The notes under the pieces: generated by a model
What the model was told of the DNA's origin: nothing
The model's database searches: none
The model's input: only the letters and a program-made list of their open reading frames with translations
In this document: in pieces, positions 53,102-61,179 of the stretch
Layout: each line of letters opens with the position of its first letter
How positions within the stretch are numbered: position 1 is the first letter of the stretch
Source of the DNA: Oscillospiraceae bacterium
GTDB taxonomy: Bacteria; Bacillota; Clostridia; Oscillospirales; Acutalibacteraceae
NCBI GenBank assembly: GCA_031269595.1
Contig: JAISYX010000053.1
Coordinates: forward strand, 1 to 64,000
Direction of reading: 5' to 3'
Length of the DNA stretch: 64,000 bases
Translations under genes and position numbers: made by a program

Positions 53102-53953
53102 TTAATTTATCACTACAAGGAAGAATTGCAGATATAAAAACAGAAATGGGCTTACAAAGATGATGCTGTCAAACCTATCCAAAACCCCGCCGTGGCCGGG
53201 CATAATCTTGCCAAAATCCTTTATATTGCAATGCCTTTTGATGATAGAAAACGAGAGGTCGCCGAATATTGATATAAGTGAACAGCACAGGCTGAGTATC
53301 AGCAGCGGCCAGAATCTGACATGCACGCCGTTTGTCCAAGTGCCCTTAAACATTAATTGATAAATATAAGCAAACGCTATGGTGATGACCACGCTGGAAA
53401 TAACCCCTCCAATTGCGCCCTCTATGGTCTTGTTTGGGCTGATTGTGGGCGTCATTTTGTGCTTGCCGAATAGCTTGCCTGAAAAGAGTGCGCAAATATC
53501 TGTGCTCCAGGACATAACCATAAGTAGGATAACGTGAAAAATACCAAACCTATCCCTTAGCATAACCATGGTCATAAATGCTGCGCTAATCATAACGGTT
53601 GTAAGGAACACCAGCCCTATTTTATCTAAGCCTATAGAGCTGTGATGCCTGAGCATAATCCAAAACATGATAGCAATGAAAAGGAAGAGCATTACTCCCA
53701 TAACAGAGAACACCATTTTTGTGTTGTGGTCTACAAAAAATGGCAAAAAAGCCACTCCTGCCGCAAATAAAAAGCTTACACTTGTCAGGGCGGCGTTTTT
53801 TATGTAGCCTGTAGTAATTTGCAATTCATATAATGCAATAATAGATATTATTGCAATTATAAGATTAAGCCCTATGGGATAGGGCGTGTTTAAAAGGAAC
53901 ACAAAGGCCACTAGAGCCACTCCGCACAGCGAAGATATTATCCTCTGTTTCAT
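53102..53953 (-). CDS. cdsA: Phosphatidate cytidylyltransferase
   Basis: CdsA makes CDP-diacylglycerol for phospholipid synthesis. The 283-residue protein has about eight membrane segments. The C-terminal signature is visible in FGDLSFSIIKRHCNIKDFGKI and PGHGGVLDRFDSIIFV, with SWSTDICALFSGKLFGKHK upstream. The start is ATG at 53953. The 121 bp before it contain half of a GTAGGGG palindrome. Confidence 0.95.
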   Translation of the reverse strand: MKQRIISSLCGVALVAFVFLLNTPYPIGLNLIIAIISIIALYELQITTGYIKNAALTSVSFLFAAGVAFLPFFVDHNTKMVFSVMGVMLFLFIAIMFWIMLRHHSSIGLDKIGLVFLTTVMISAAFMTMVMLRDRFGIFHVILLMVMSWSTDICALFSGKLFGKHKMTPTISPNKTIEGAIGGVISSVVITIAFAYIYQLMFKGTWTNGVHVRFWPLLILSLCCSLISIFGDLSFSIIKRHCNIKDFGKIMPGHGGVLDRFDSIIFVSPFLFLYLQFFLVVIN

Positions 53954-54039
53954 ATATCAGGTGTAAAAGGTATCTTAGGCCTCTTACCTCTCCTTTCATT
54001 GGGGCTTATACCGGTTAGTTGGGTATCTCTTAAAAAACT

Positions 54040-54058
54040 GTAGGGGCAGACCTATGTG
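54040..54058. repeat. Half copy of a GTAGGGG palindrome
   Basis: GTAGGGGCAGACCTATGTG matches the left arm of the palindrome at 22589 exactly, but no right arm follows; the uppS stop begins within 20 bp. It is preceded by GTATCTCTTAAAAAACT, which also resembles the flank of the copy at 60780. Confidence 0.7.
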
Positions 54059-54074
54059 GGTAATACTCAATTAA

Positions 54075-54788
54075 CTATAAACCGCCGTATCTGCGGTTTC
54101 TGCCGCAATATTCATCTATAGCCTTTTCTAAATCCTCTGTGGTAAAGTCCGGCCAAAGTATATCATTCATAAAAACATATTCGCTGTATGCCGATTGCCA
54201 CAGCAAAAAATTTGAGCTCCTGTATTCGCCGCTGGGGCGTATAATTAAATCGGGGTCAGGCTGAGTTGCAGTGTAAAGGGCATTTGAAATATCCTGCTCC
54301 TTAACTTCATTTTTGCCTGAGGCAATAAGCTGATTAACCGCCCTGCAAAGCTCTGTTCTGCCGCCGTAATTCATAGCTATGTTAAGTGTTAGGCCTGTTT
54401 TATCAGAGGATAGCTCCTCTGTCTCTTTAATAAGAGCCTGTAAATCGGGCGAAAAGGCCGTTACATCCCCTATAAAGCGTGTGCGGATATTCTCCTCACG
54501 AAAGTCTCGCAGAGCCTCCTCGAGGTACTCCCTAAAGAGCTTCATAAGGGCGTTAACCTCCTCAACAGGCCTGCGCCAATTTTCGGTGGAAAAGGCGTAA
54601 ACAGTAAGATATTTAATGCCTATACTGTTGCAATATCTGGTTATGGTTCTAAAGTTTTTTGCCCCTGCCCTATGTCCCGCAGGGCGGGGAAGGCCGCGCT
54701 TTTTTGCCCAGCGGCCGTTCCCGTCCATTATTATGCCTATGTGCTCGGGCAAAATGCGGTTTGCCCTGCTTAAATCCTTTTTGGCCAT
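54075..54788 (-). CDS. uppS: Undecaprenyl diphosphate synthase
   Basis: UppS extends FPP with isopentenyl diphosphate to the lipid carrier used for peptidoglycan. From the ATG at 54788 it has 237 residues: HIGIIMDGNGRWAKKRGLPRPAGHRAGAKNFR, TVYAFSTENWRRP, NYGGRTEL and PDPDLIIRPSGEYRSSNFLLWQSAYSE. In-frame upstream codons to 54821 come from the leader element. It links the MEP-pathway genes downstream to wall synthesis. Confidence 0.96.
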   Translation of the reverse strand: MAKKDLSRANRILPEHIGIIMDGNGRWAKKRGLPRPAGHRAGAKNFRTITRYCNSIGIKYLTVYAFSTENWRRPVEEVNALMKLFREYLEEALRDFREENIRTRFIGDVTAFSPDLQALIKETEELSSDKTGLTLNIAMNYGGRTELCRAVNQLIASGKNEVKEQDISNALYTATQPDPDLIIRPSGEYRSSNFLLWQSAYSEYVFMNDILWPDFTTEDLEKAIDEYCGRNRRYGGL

Positions 54789-54792
54789 TGCA

Positions 54793-54868
54793 GCACCATG
54801 TGCCAGAGAGCCCCTACACAAGACATTTTACGGGACTTTCTGCGTCCTTACTTACTTTTTATTTAAAG
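54793..54868 (-). repeat. Start-codon-abutting leader element, copy U
   Basis: On the minus strand: AAGGACGCAGAAAGTCCCG, then TTGTGTAGGGGCTCTCT, GGCACATGGTGCTGCA and the uppS ATG. It fills the frr-uppS gap. Here the element's ATG is out of frame with uppS, unlike the other five start-abutting copies. Confidence 0.65.
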
Positions 54869-54870
54869 CT

Positions 54871-55425
54871 CTACAGCTCCAAAATTCCCTTTTGCTTGGC
54901 TGCGGAAACATCATCTATTTCCTTGCAGTATTTGTCGGTTAACTCCTGAACCTTCTTCTCGCCGTCCTTAAGGTCATCCTCTGTAATTGTGCTCTCCTTT
55001 TTCAAAGCCTTGAGCTTTTCAATGGAATCTCTGCGCACATTGCGGACTGCAACCTTGCACTCCTCGCCCATTTTGTGAATATCCTTGCTTATGTCCTTTC
55101 TTCTCTCCTCTGTGAGGGGAGGAAAGGCAAGGCGGATAATCTTGCCGTCGTTTTGCGGATGAATGCCTATGTCTGAGGCATTTATGGCCTTTTCAATAAG
55201 GCCAAGAGATGCGGAATCCCATGGCTGAATTGTCAAGGTGCGGGCGTCGGGCACATTTACAGCTGCCATTTGATTAACAGGGGTGGGCACACCGTAATAG
55301 TCGATAGAGAGCTTATCCAGTATCCCCGGATTAGCCCTGCCTGCCCTAATGGTTTTAAGCTCCTTTTCCAGCGCATCTATGCGCTTTATCATGCCTTCTT
55401 CTGCCTTTTTTAATACTTCTTGCAT
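54871..55425 (-). CDS. frr: Ribosome recycling factor
   Basis: Frr splits post-termination ribosomes together with EF-G. The 184-residue protein has the typical all-helical ends and KTIRAGRANPGILDKLSIDYYGVPTPVNQMA, TIQPWD and RLAFPPLTEERRKDISK. Length is standard. It lies 4 bp after pyrH with its own ribosome binding site (GGAGG). Confidence 0.97.
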   Translation of the reverse strand: MQEVLKKAEEGMIKRIDALEKELKTIRAGRANPGILDKLSIDYYGVPTPVNQMAAVNVPDARTLTIQPWDSASLGLIEKAINASDIGIHPQNDGKIIRLAFPPLTEERRKDISKDIHKMGEECKVAVRNVRRDSIEKLKALKKESTITEDDLKDGEKKVQELTDKYCKEIDDVSAAKQKGILEL

Positions 55426-55429
55426 AATG

Positions 55430-56149
55430 TTATGCCTCCTTTACTATTGTTCCAATATTTTCGCCGCAGCAAGCGGAATAAATGTTATCGGGGTTTTCTA
55501 TGCTAAATACAAGTATGGGTATGCCGTTATCCTTGCACATGGCAGCAGCGGTGCTGTCCATTACATTAAGCCCCTTTTCCAGCACCTCTTTGAAGGTAAC
55601 AGTGTCGTACCTGACTGCATCCTCAAACTTTTTTGGGTCTTTATCATAAACGCCGTCTACCATAGTGGCCTTCATGATTATATCAGCCTCGATTTCGGCG
55701 GCACGCAAGGAGGCCGCTGTGTCTGTTGAAAAGAAGGGATTGCCTGTGCCGCAGCCAAAAATAATCACCCGCCCCTTTTCAAGATGCCGCACTGCCCTGT
55801 TCCTTATGTAAGGCTCAGCTACAGCCTGCATAGGAATGGCCGTTTGCACTCTGACTGTTACCCCCTGAGACTCCAGAGCGTCAGCTACAGCAAGGGCATT
55901 CATGGCCGTGGCCAGCATTCCTATGTGGTCGGCACGGGTTCTGTCCATGCTGCCGGAGGTTCTGCCTCGCCAAAAGTTGCCGCCGCCAACAACTATAGCT
56001 ATTTCTACACCAAGGTCTGTGCATTTTTTGATTGCGGCGCAAATTTGCGTTACGGCTTCCATATCCAGCCCAAACTTATTATTGCCCGCAAGGGATTCCC
56101 CGCTTAGCTTTAGGAGTATCCTGTTGTATTTTTTTTGCATATACTTCAT
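55430..56149 (-). CDS. pyrH: Uridylate kinase
   Basis: PyrH phosphorylates UMP to UDP. The 239-residue protein has [58 protein letters not shown] and [11 protein letters not shown]. First gene of the operon. The strong AGGAGGAGG near 56168-56176 is about 20 nt from the ATG at 56149, an unusually wide spacing; the nearer GGGG (56162-56165) may serve instead. A promoter is at 56226-56198. Confidence 0.96.
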   Translation of the reverse strand: MKYMQKKYNRILLKLSGESLAGNNKFGLDMEAVTQICAAIKKCTDLGVEIAIVVGGGNFWRGRTSGSMDRTRADHIGMLATAMNALAVADALESQGVTVRVQTAIPMQAVAEPYIRNRAVRHLEKGRVIIFGCGTGNPFFSTDTAASLRAAEIEADIIMKATMVDGVYDKDPKKFEDAVRYDTVTFKEVLEKGLNVMDSTAAAMCKDNGIPILVFSIENPDNIYSACCGENIGTIVKEA

Positions 56150-56197
56150 AGCAAGGGTTTAGTCCCCTGCCTCCTCCTGTTATTATCGTTATTATTA

Positions 56198-56226
56198 ATT
56201 TTACCAAAATCGCCTTATTATGTAAA
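56198..56226 (-). promoter_or_regulatory. Promoter of the pyrH-polC operon
   Basis: TTTACA (56226-56221), 17 bp spacer and TAAAAT (56203-56198) preceded by TGG, an extended -10. It lies about 50 bp upstream of pyrH on the minus strand. Confidence 0.65.
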
Positions 56227-56265
56227 GTGTTAAAATATAAATTTTTTAAATAAACAAAGAAATAC

Positions 56266-56305
56266 AAAAGCCCCAAGTACAATTTTCACCGTACTAAGGG
56301 CTTTT
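56266..56305. terminator. Terminator hairpin between the RCC1 gene and pyrH
   Basis: AAAAGCCC and GTAC pair with GTAC and GGGCTTTT around a short loop. It can end transcription of the RCC1-type gene on the minus strand. The rest of 56150-56388 contains the pyrH promoter and no gene. Confidence 0.65.
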
Positions 56306-56388
56306 GCTGCAGTTAATTCTATTTTAGAGACAAAGAAATTGCGGGAGAGGGTGCAATTTCTGTTGCCCAAAAAGAATACAAGCTAGGG

Positions 56389-59079
56389 TTACTCTTGAAT
56401 GGTTAATATATCTGTGTATGCAAGAGCGTTATCTGTGCTGACAGAAGCTCCGCCGCCAAACACAAAGAAGTGAGTTGCCCATGTGCCTAGAAGCTCAATT
56501 CTGAGGTATTCCTCAACTATGCTGTTGTTAAGCAGGAATATAGGAGCCGAACGCTTAGCAGCAAACACGCTGCCTGTTAAGGCGTCGGGGAAGCTTGCAC
56601 CTGTGGCCAAGCAAACTGTATCACTGGGCTCGAATATCTCATCAAAATAACGCTGATATATAGCTATACCGGTTTTATATCTGTTATCGCCTGCAACTCT
56701 TTCAACTGTATAGTCACTCTTTAGGCTATCCTCTACAGCTGTTGGAACAGATGCTCCGCCGCCAACCAGGGTAATAGCTGTAATTTTAGTTGTAGACTTT
56801 TTCAAATAGCTTGCAGTTACAGGGTGAAGCACCTCACTTGAATCAGGAGTGAAGACTATTGGGCTTGCAAGTACAGCAGCAACAGGGCTGATAGTAAGTG
56901 CATCGGGGAATACCTGACCATCTGCAAGGAATGCAGCTGTGGCATCGGGAGCAAAATACTCAGCTACCTGCACAGCGGTTTCATAACGGTTTGCACCGCC
57001 CAAACGCTTAACCTCGGTGTACTTCTTTGCCAAATCCTCGGCTATACCCTTGCTAACAGAGCTCTCGCCGCCTAAAATGATAATCTTTGTGGGCTTAAGG
57101 CTTGCAATTTGAGCTGCAACATCTGCCTCAAGGCCTGCTGCTGTGTTCATTGTAAGAAGGATAGGAGCATCCTCATGATAGGCCAGAGGGCCGCCCGCCA
57201 ATGAATCGGGGAAGTTTCGGCCGTCGGCAAGAATTACTGTATTAGCACCCTCGAGCCAGCCTTTTTGTGCAATATCTATAGCTGTTTGCACACGTCTGCC
57301 GCCCCAAAGTCTTGTTAAATCGGGGTCCCATGGGTCAAGCAGATTCCATGCTAAACGTGTGACTATGTCGCCCTGTCCGTCTGTATTGTTACCTACAGAA
57401 ATAGTAGTGCCATCCTTTAAACGGGCTACGGTGTGGTCGTATCCGGCAGCTACACCTGCAACATCACCCCAATCGCCAACGTTGATTTGACCCTTGTTAT
57501 TGCTGCCTGTGGCAACCACAGTGCCGTCTGCCTTTAGTCCTACTGTGTGCTTGCCGCCTGCAGAGACTTCAATTATATCAGTCCATGCTGAAACATTGCA
57601 CTGTCCGTCGCCGTTTGCGCCAACTGTCACAACTGTTCCGTCACTTTTAATGCCCACGGCATGGTCTTGACCTGCCGAGACGTAAACTATATCTGTCCAT
57701 GCGGCAAAATCAAGGGGATTGATGCTTGTTGTGTCGCCTGTGAATAAAACCTCACCTGAATTTGTCAAAGCAAGGCTGTATCTTCCGCCTGCCGAAATCT
57801 GCTTTACGTCTGTCCAATCCAGAACATCCAGCTGGTTATTGCCATTTTCGCCTGTTGCAACAACTGTTCCGTCACTTTTGAGGCCTATTGTGAACTTCTG
57901 TCCTGCGGAGACAGCAACTATGTCTGTCCAGCTATCTACCGCACAGCGTCCAAAGGTAGTTTCGCCTGTTGCAAGAACTGTTCCGTCTGCTTTAAGGCCT
58001 ACTGTGTGATATTGCCCTGCCGCTATGCCAACAAGGTCTGTCCACGTGCTCAAATCACCCTGAGCGGATGTATTCAAGCCTGTGAAAAGAGCCGTGCCGT
58101 CCTGCTTGACAGCAACTGTGTGGTAGTCGCTGCAAGCAATTGCCTTAACATCCTTCCAGCCCTCAAGGGAATCAACGTCTGTCTGGCCGGCGTCATTTCT
58201 GCCCACAGCATAAGCCTCTGTATTAGAGCCCAGTGCCAGTGTGTGGTTGTAGCCTGCGGATATATCCTTAATATCCGTCCAGCCGTTTACTGTCAATTCG
58301 CCGTTATTATTGCTGCCTACAGCAACAACTGTGCCGTCCTCTTTAAGGCCGACTGTATGTGTATAGCTTGTTGAAATCTTCTTAATATTTGTCCATTCGC
58401 CAACGTCGCTCTGTCCATTGCCGTTGCCGCCTGCCGCAACAACTGTGTCGTCTTTTTTAAGTCCGACTGTGTGCACGTTACCTGCTGCTACTGCAGTTAT
58501 GTCTGTCCAGCCGCTAACATTGCTCTGGCCGCTGGAATTGCTGCCTGCCGCAACAACTGTGCCGTCTTTTTTAAGACCGACTGTGTGGTTAACGCCTGCC
58601 GCTACTGCGATTATATCTGCCCAGCCGCTGACATCATTCTTACCGCTTGCATTGTTGCCTAAGGCAAGCACTGTACCGTCTTTTTTAACTCCAAGGATAT
58701 TACCTGCTCCCGCAGCTATATCAACTATGTCTGTCCATACGTCAAGGCCTGTGAGCTGGCCATAGGTGTTATCTCCAACAGCAACTACTGTGCCGTTTTT
58801 CTTGAGTCCCACAGCGTTTTTGTCGCCTGCGGCAATTTTTTTAATGTCTGTCCACTGATAGATAAGCTCATTATCTTTAAGCTCCAAGCCTGCTGTTATA
58901 ACCTTGCCGCCGCTCTTGAGCCCCAGTGAAAACTGATTGCCTGCCGCAACAGCCGCCGTTCCTAATGGCGGTGAGCCCAAGGCCTGTGCGCTGAGGCCTG
59001 CGGGAACTATAATTAATGAAGCGAGAACCGCAAGGCTTAATATAATACCCCATAATTTCTTTGTGCTTGTTTTGCTCAT
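56389..59079 (-). CDS. Secreted RCC1-repeat protein with cell-wall-binding-2 repeats
   Basis: The 896-residue protein has a signal peptide (1 to about 33). About twelve RCC1-like repeats follow (about 40-585; pattern WTDI...AAGxxHTVGLKxDGTVVAxGxNxxGQ), likely one or two beta-propellers. Three cell-wall-binding repeat 2 (CWB2) units cover about 595-896 (RLWGGRRVQTAIDIAQKGW, RLGGANRYETAVQVAEYF, RVAGDNRYKTGIAIYQRYF). CWB2 units attach proteins to the wall non-covalently in Clostridia. The ligand of the propeller is unknown. ATG with GGAGG; promoter at 59150-59122. Confidence 0.85.
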   Translation of the reverse strand: MSKTSTKKLWGIILSLAVLASLIIVPAGLSAQALGSPPLGTAAVAAGNQFSLGLKSGGKVITAGLELKDNELIYQWTDIKKIAAGDKNAVGLKKNGTVVAVGDNTYGQLTGLDVWTDIVDIAAGAGNILGVKKDGTVLALGNNASGKNDVSGWADIIAVAAGVNHTVGLKKDGTVVAAGSNSSGQSNVSGWTDITAVAAGNVHTVGLKKDDTVVAAGGNGNGQSDVGEWTNIKKISTSYTHTVGLKEDGTVVAVGSNNNGELTVNGWTDIKDISAGYNHTLALGSNTEAYAVGRNDAGQTDVDSLEGWKDVKAIACSDYHTVAVKQDGTALFTGLNTSAQGDLSTWTDLVGIAAGQYHTVGLKADGTVLATGETTFGRCAVDSWTDIVAVSAGQKFTIGLKSDGTVVATGENGNNQLDVLDWTDVKQISAGGRYSLALTNSGEVLFTGDTTSINPLDFAAWTDIVYVSAGQDHAVGIKSDGTVVTVGANGDGQCNVSAWTDIIEVSAGGKHTVGLKADGTVVATGSNNKGQINVGDWGDVAGVAAGYDHTVARLKDGTTISVGNNTDGQGDIVTRLAWNLLDPWDPDLTRLWGGRRVQTAIDIAQKGWLEGANTVILADGRNFPDSLAGGPLAYHEDAPILLTMNTAAGLEADVAAQIASLKPTKIIILGGESSVSKGIAEDLAKKYTEVKRLGGANRYETAVQVAEYFAPDATAAFLADGQVFPDALTISPVAAVLASPIVFTPDSSEVLHPVTASYLKKSTTKITAITLVGGGASVPTAVEDSLKSDYTVERVAGDNRYKTGIAIYQRYFDEIFEPSDTVCLATGASFPDALTGSVFAAKRSAPIFLLNNSIVEEYLRIELLGTWATHFFVFGGGASVSTDNALAYTDILTIQE

Positions 59080-59121
59080 TTTGAACCTCCTAAAATATGA
59101 ATATCTCTCTACTTTTACAAC

Positions 59122-59150
59122 ATTATATCACAATTCAACAGACAAATCAA
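59122..59150 (-). promoter_or_regulatory. Promoter of the RCC1/CWB2 gene
   Basis: TTGATT (59150-59145), 17 bp spacer and TATAAT (59127-59122) with TGA upstream, giving an extended -10. It lies about 45 bp before the gene. Confidence 0.7.
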
Positions 59151-59363
59151 CATTTTATGCCAAATTTACTAAAATTGGCTAGGTTTGTACAAAGACCGTT
59201 CATATTCCAACAGCAAGAATGTGCAACATTTACAGAAATATACAATAAAAAGCGATAATATACATTTTTTGTCCTCTTGTTCCCCTTGGCCTTAAATGAA
59301 ATTTTTGTAGCTTATTCATAAAAATTTGTAGAGAAGAAACTGTGCTTTTTCAATTCAAATATC

Positions 59364-59392
59364 TTGTATTTCGTTATGAAGTATGGTATATT
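59364..59392 (+). promoter_or_regulatory. Promoter of the PQ-loop/CPBP pair
   Basis: TTGTAT at 59364-59369, 17 bp and TATATT at 59387-59392 with TGG upstream. With the divergent promoter at 59150 and the leader element at 59424-59503, it accounts for the 59080-59495 gap; the AT-rich middle (59180-59360) shows nothing I can name. Confidence 0.55.
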
Positions 59393-59423
59393 TTATTCAA
59401 GGGCGCATAAACAAGCCTTAAGA

Positions 59424-59503
59424 GGATTAAAATTAAAATAACCGAGAAAGGGCGCAGAAAACCGCAAGATATTTTGTGTGCGGAGTTACTGACGCATGGT
59501 GTC
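59424..59503 (+). repeat. Start-codon-abutting leader element, copy E
   Basis: GGATTAAAATTAAAATAACC, then GAGAAAGGGCGCAG, CCGCAAGATATTTTGTGTGC, GGAGTTACT and GACGCATGGTGTC. Its ATG at 59496 is in frame with the ATG at 59505, so one of these starts the PQ-loop protein. Confidence 0.75.
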
Positions 59504-59789
59504 TATGCTAAATTTACTTGAAGCTCTAATGCTTATCAGCTTTGGCCTTTCCTGGCCGTTTTCTATTTACAAGGCCTACAAGGCACGTTCTGTCGCAGGC
59601 AAGAGCTTGGTGTTTTTGCTGTTTATTTTGTTTGGATATTCCTGCGGAATTGCAGCAAAGCTTATTTATGGCAATATAAGCTATGTTTTGGGCTTTTATA
59701 TCCTTGATTTTGCCTTGGTTGCCACCGATTTAGGCATGTATATAAGAAACAAAAAAATTGAAAAAAACAACAATCAGGAGGATTTGTAA
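59496..59789 (+). CDS. PQ-loop (SemiSWEET-like) small membrane protein
   Basis: 97 residues with three membrane segments and a PQ-loop-type motif (SFGLSWPFSIYKAYKARSVAGKSLVFLL). Such three-helix units act as dimers in SemiSWEET sugar transporters, but transport here is not shown. Starts at 59496 (in the leader element) and 59505 are in frame; neither has a ribosome binding site nearby. It overlaps the next gene by one base. Confidence 0.7.
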   Translation: MVSMLNLLEALMLISFGLSWPFSIYKAYKARSVAGKSLVFLLFILFGYSCGIAAKLIYGNISYVLGFYILDFALVATDLGMYIRNKKIEKNNNQEDL

Positions 59790-60760
59790 TGAAAAATCTA
59801 TTTATCAACAAGTATAACGAGCTGCGCTCCGGCTGGGGCTTAGCCATTTTGTTCCTTGCCTATGTTATCGTTTCTAACATAGCCGCTGCCGCAGTTGCTG
59901 TGGTGTGGGGTATTGCATGGGTAGTAACATCAGGCGGGAGCATATCGACAGATGACATATTGTATCTTATGAGCGACAAGAACCTGTTATTGATCGCAAA
60001 TCTGGCTGGACAGCTTGCCGGCTTCTTTGTGCCTTGGCTTATGTTTAAACTTATGTACAAGAAGGGCTTTCACTCCTTGGGCTTTGTGGGCAAACGCTGG
60101 CTTGGAATGTTCGCAGCAGGCCTTTTGCTGGGTGCAGCCACCTTCTCCCTCTCCTATTTGATTATGTACGTAACAGGCAGTGTGCGGGTAACAGACTTTG
60201 ATTTTGACGTTGTGCTAAGCCCCTTGTTCTGGCTGCAATTTGCTGCCTTTGGACTTGGCGCAGGCTTTGTAGAGGAGGCCTTGTGCAGAGGCGGTATGTC
60301 CACCCTGCTTAAAACCACTAGGAATAAATGGGCTGTAATCTTTATTCCCAGCGTGATTTTTGGGCTTTTGCATCTGGGCAATGCAAATGTAACTATATTT
60401 TCTATTGCAAACATTGTGTTAGTAGGAGTTGCATTCGCATTATTGTTTATTAAAACAGGCTCAATTTGGATTTGCGTGGGTATGCACTTGGCATGGAACG
60501 TTGTGCAGGGCTTGGTTTTTGGCATAAATGTGAGCGGCAACCCTGCCTTGGGAATCCTGAGCTCAGAGAATACCGCCGGATTGGAATGGCTTAACGGCGG
60601 TGGGTTTGGAGCAGAGGGCGGTGCGGCTGTAAGCATGGTGCTTGCCTTTACAATAGTGGCTCTGCTGGTTATTCCCATTAAAAGGGTAGAGGGCGGCTGG
60701 AGCTTAGAGGGTGATCTGCCTTTGCTCAGGGAGAAGACTGATGTTAACACATCGAAGTAA
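59789..60760 (+). CDS. CPBP-family intramembrane metalloprotease
   Basis: The 323-residue protein has about eight membrane segments and the family motifs: FVEEALCRGGM (EExxxR), VIFGLLHLGN (FxxxH) and GMHLAWNVVQG (HxxxN). CPBP/Abi proteins cleave membrane substrates or modify prenylated ones; the substrate is unknown. ATG at 59789 with AGGAGG about 7 nt upstream, coupled to the PQ-loop gene. Confidence 0.85.
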   Translation: MKNLFINKYNELRSGWGLAILFLAYVIVSNIAAAAVAVVWGIAWVVTSGGSISTDDILYLMSDKNLLLIANLAGQLAGFFVPWLMFKLMYKKGFHSLGFVGKRWLGMFAAGLLLGAATFSLSYLIMYVTGSVRVTDFDFDVVLSPLFWLQFAAFGLGAGFVEEALCRGGMSTLLKTTRNKWAVIFIPSVIFGLLHLGNANVTIFSIANIVLVGVAFALLFIKTGSIWICVGMHLAWNVVQGLVFGINVSGNPALGILSSENTAGLEWLNGGGFGAEGGAAVSMVLAFTIVALLVIPIKRVEGGWSLEGDLPLLREKTDVNTSK

Positions 60761-60779
60761 TTGAGTATTTCTAAGAACT

Positions 60780-60857
60780 GTAGGGGCAGACCTACGTGTC
60801 TGCCCAAAGACGAGCACTTTTACGGTAATCTGGGCAGACACATAGGTCTGCCCCTAC
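60780..60857. repeat. GTAGGGG palindromic element, CAGACC-stem type
   Basis: Starts GTAGGGGCAGACCTACGTG and ends CACATAGGTCTGCCCCTAC, with one G-T pair in the stem. It follows the CPBP gene stop by 20 bp. Confidence 0.85.
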
Positions 60858-60900
60858 AAACTAGTTAGTAAATAGAGTGTCTTAATTTACAAAAAAATTG

Positions 60901-60942
60901 CCGCCTGATATGGAAAAATCCATATCAAGCGGTTTTTTATTT
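60901..60942 (+). terminator. Rho-independent terminator after the CPBP gene
   Basis: CCGC, a mismatch and TGATATGG pair with CCATATCA, a mismatch and GCGG around AAAAAT, followed by TTTTTTATTTT. Confidence 0.9.
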
Positions 60943-61098
60943 TACGCACAAACTTCATATCTGTTATCAAAATTACTAAATTATTACATTTTTGCAATGA
61001 CTAATTTGTAAGCTCTTTCTTTGCCATTGTCAATAAATGCGGCAATTCGGCTTATTTTAGGGTATTTTTGTTCATGTCAACAAAATTACAAATATGTA

Positions 61099-61127
61099 TT
61101 GAATTTTTGTAAAAAAAGGAGTAAAAT
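61099..61127 (+). promoter_or_regulatory. Promoter of the terminal secreted-protein gene
   Basis: TTGAAT at 61099-61104, 17 bp spacer and TAAAAT at 61122-61127, about 50 bp before the ATG at 61180. The rest of 60943-61098 is AT-rich with nothing recognised. Confidence 0.6.
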
Positions 61128-61179
61128 ATTACATATTCAGACAGATTTGTAATATTTTTGTAACAGGAGGCTCCCTTCC

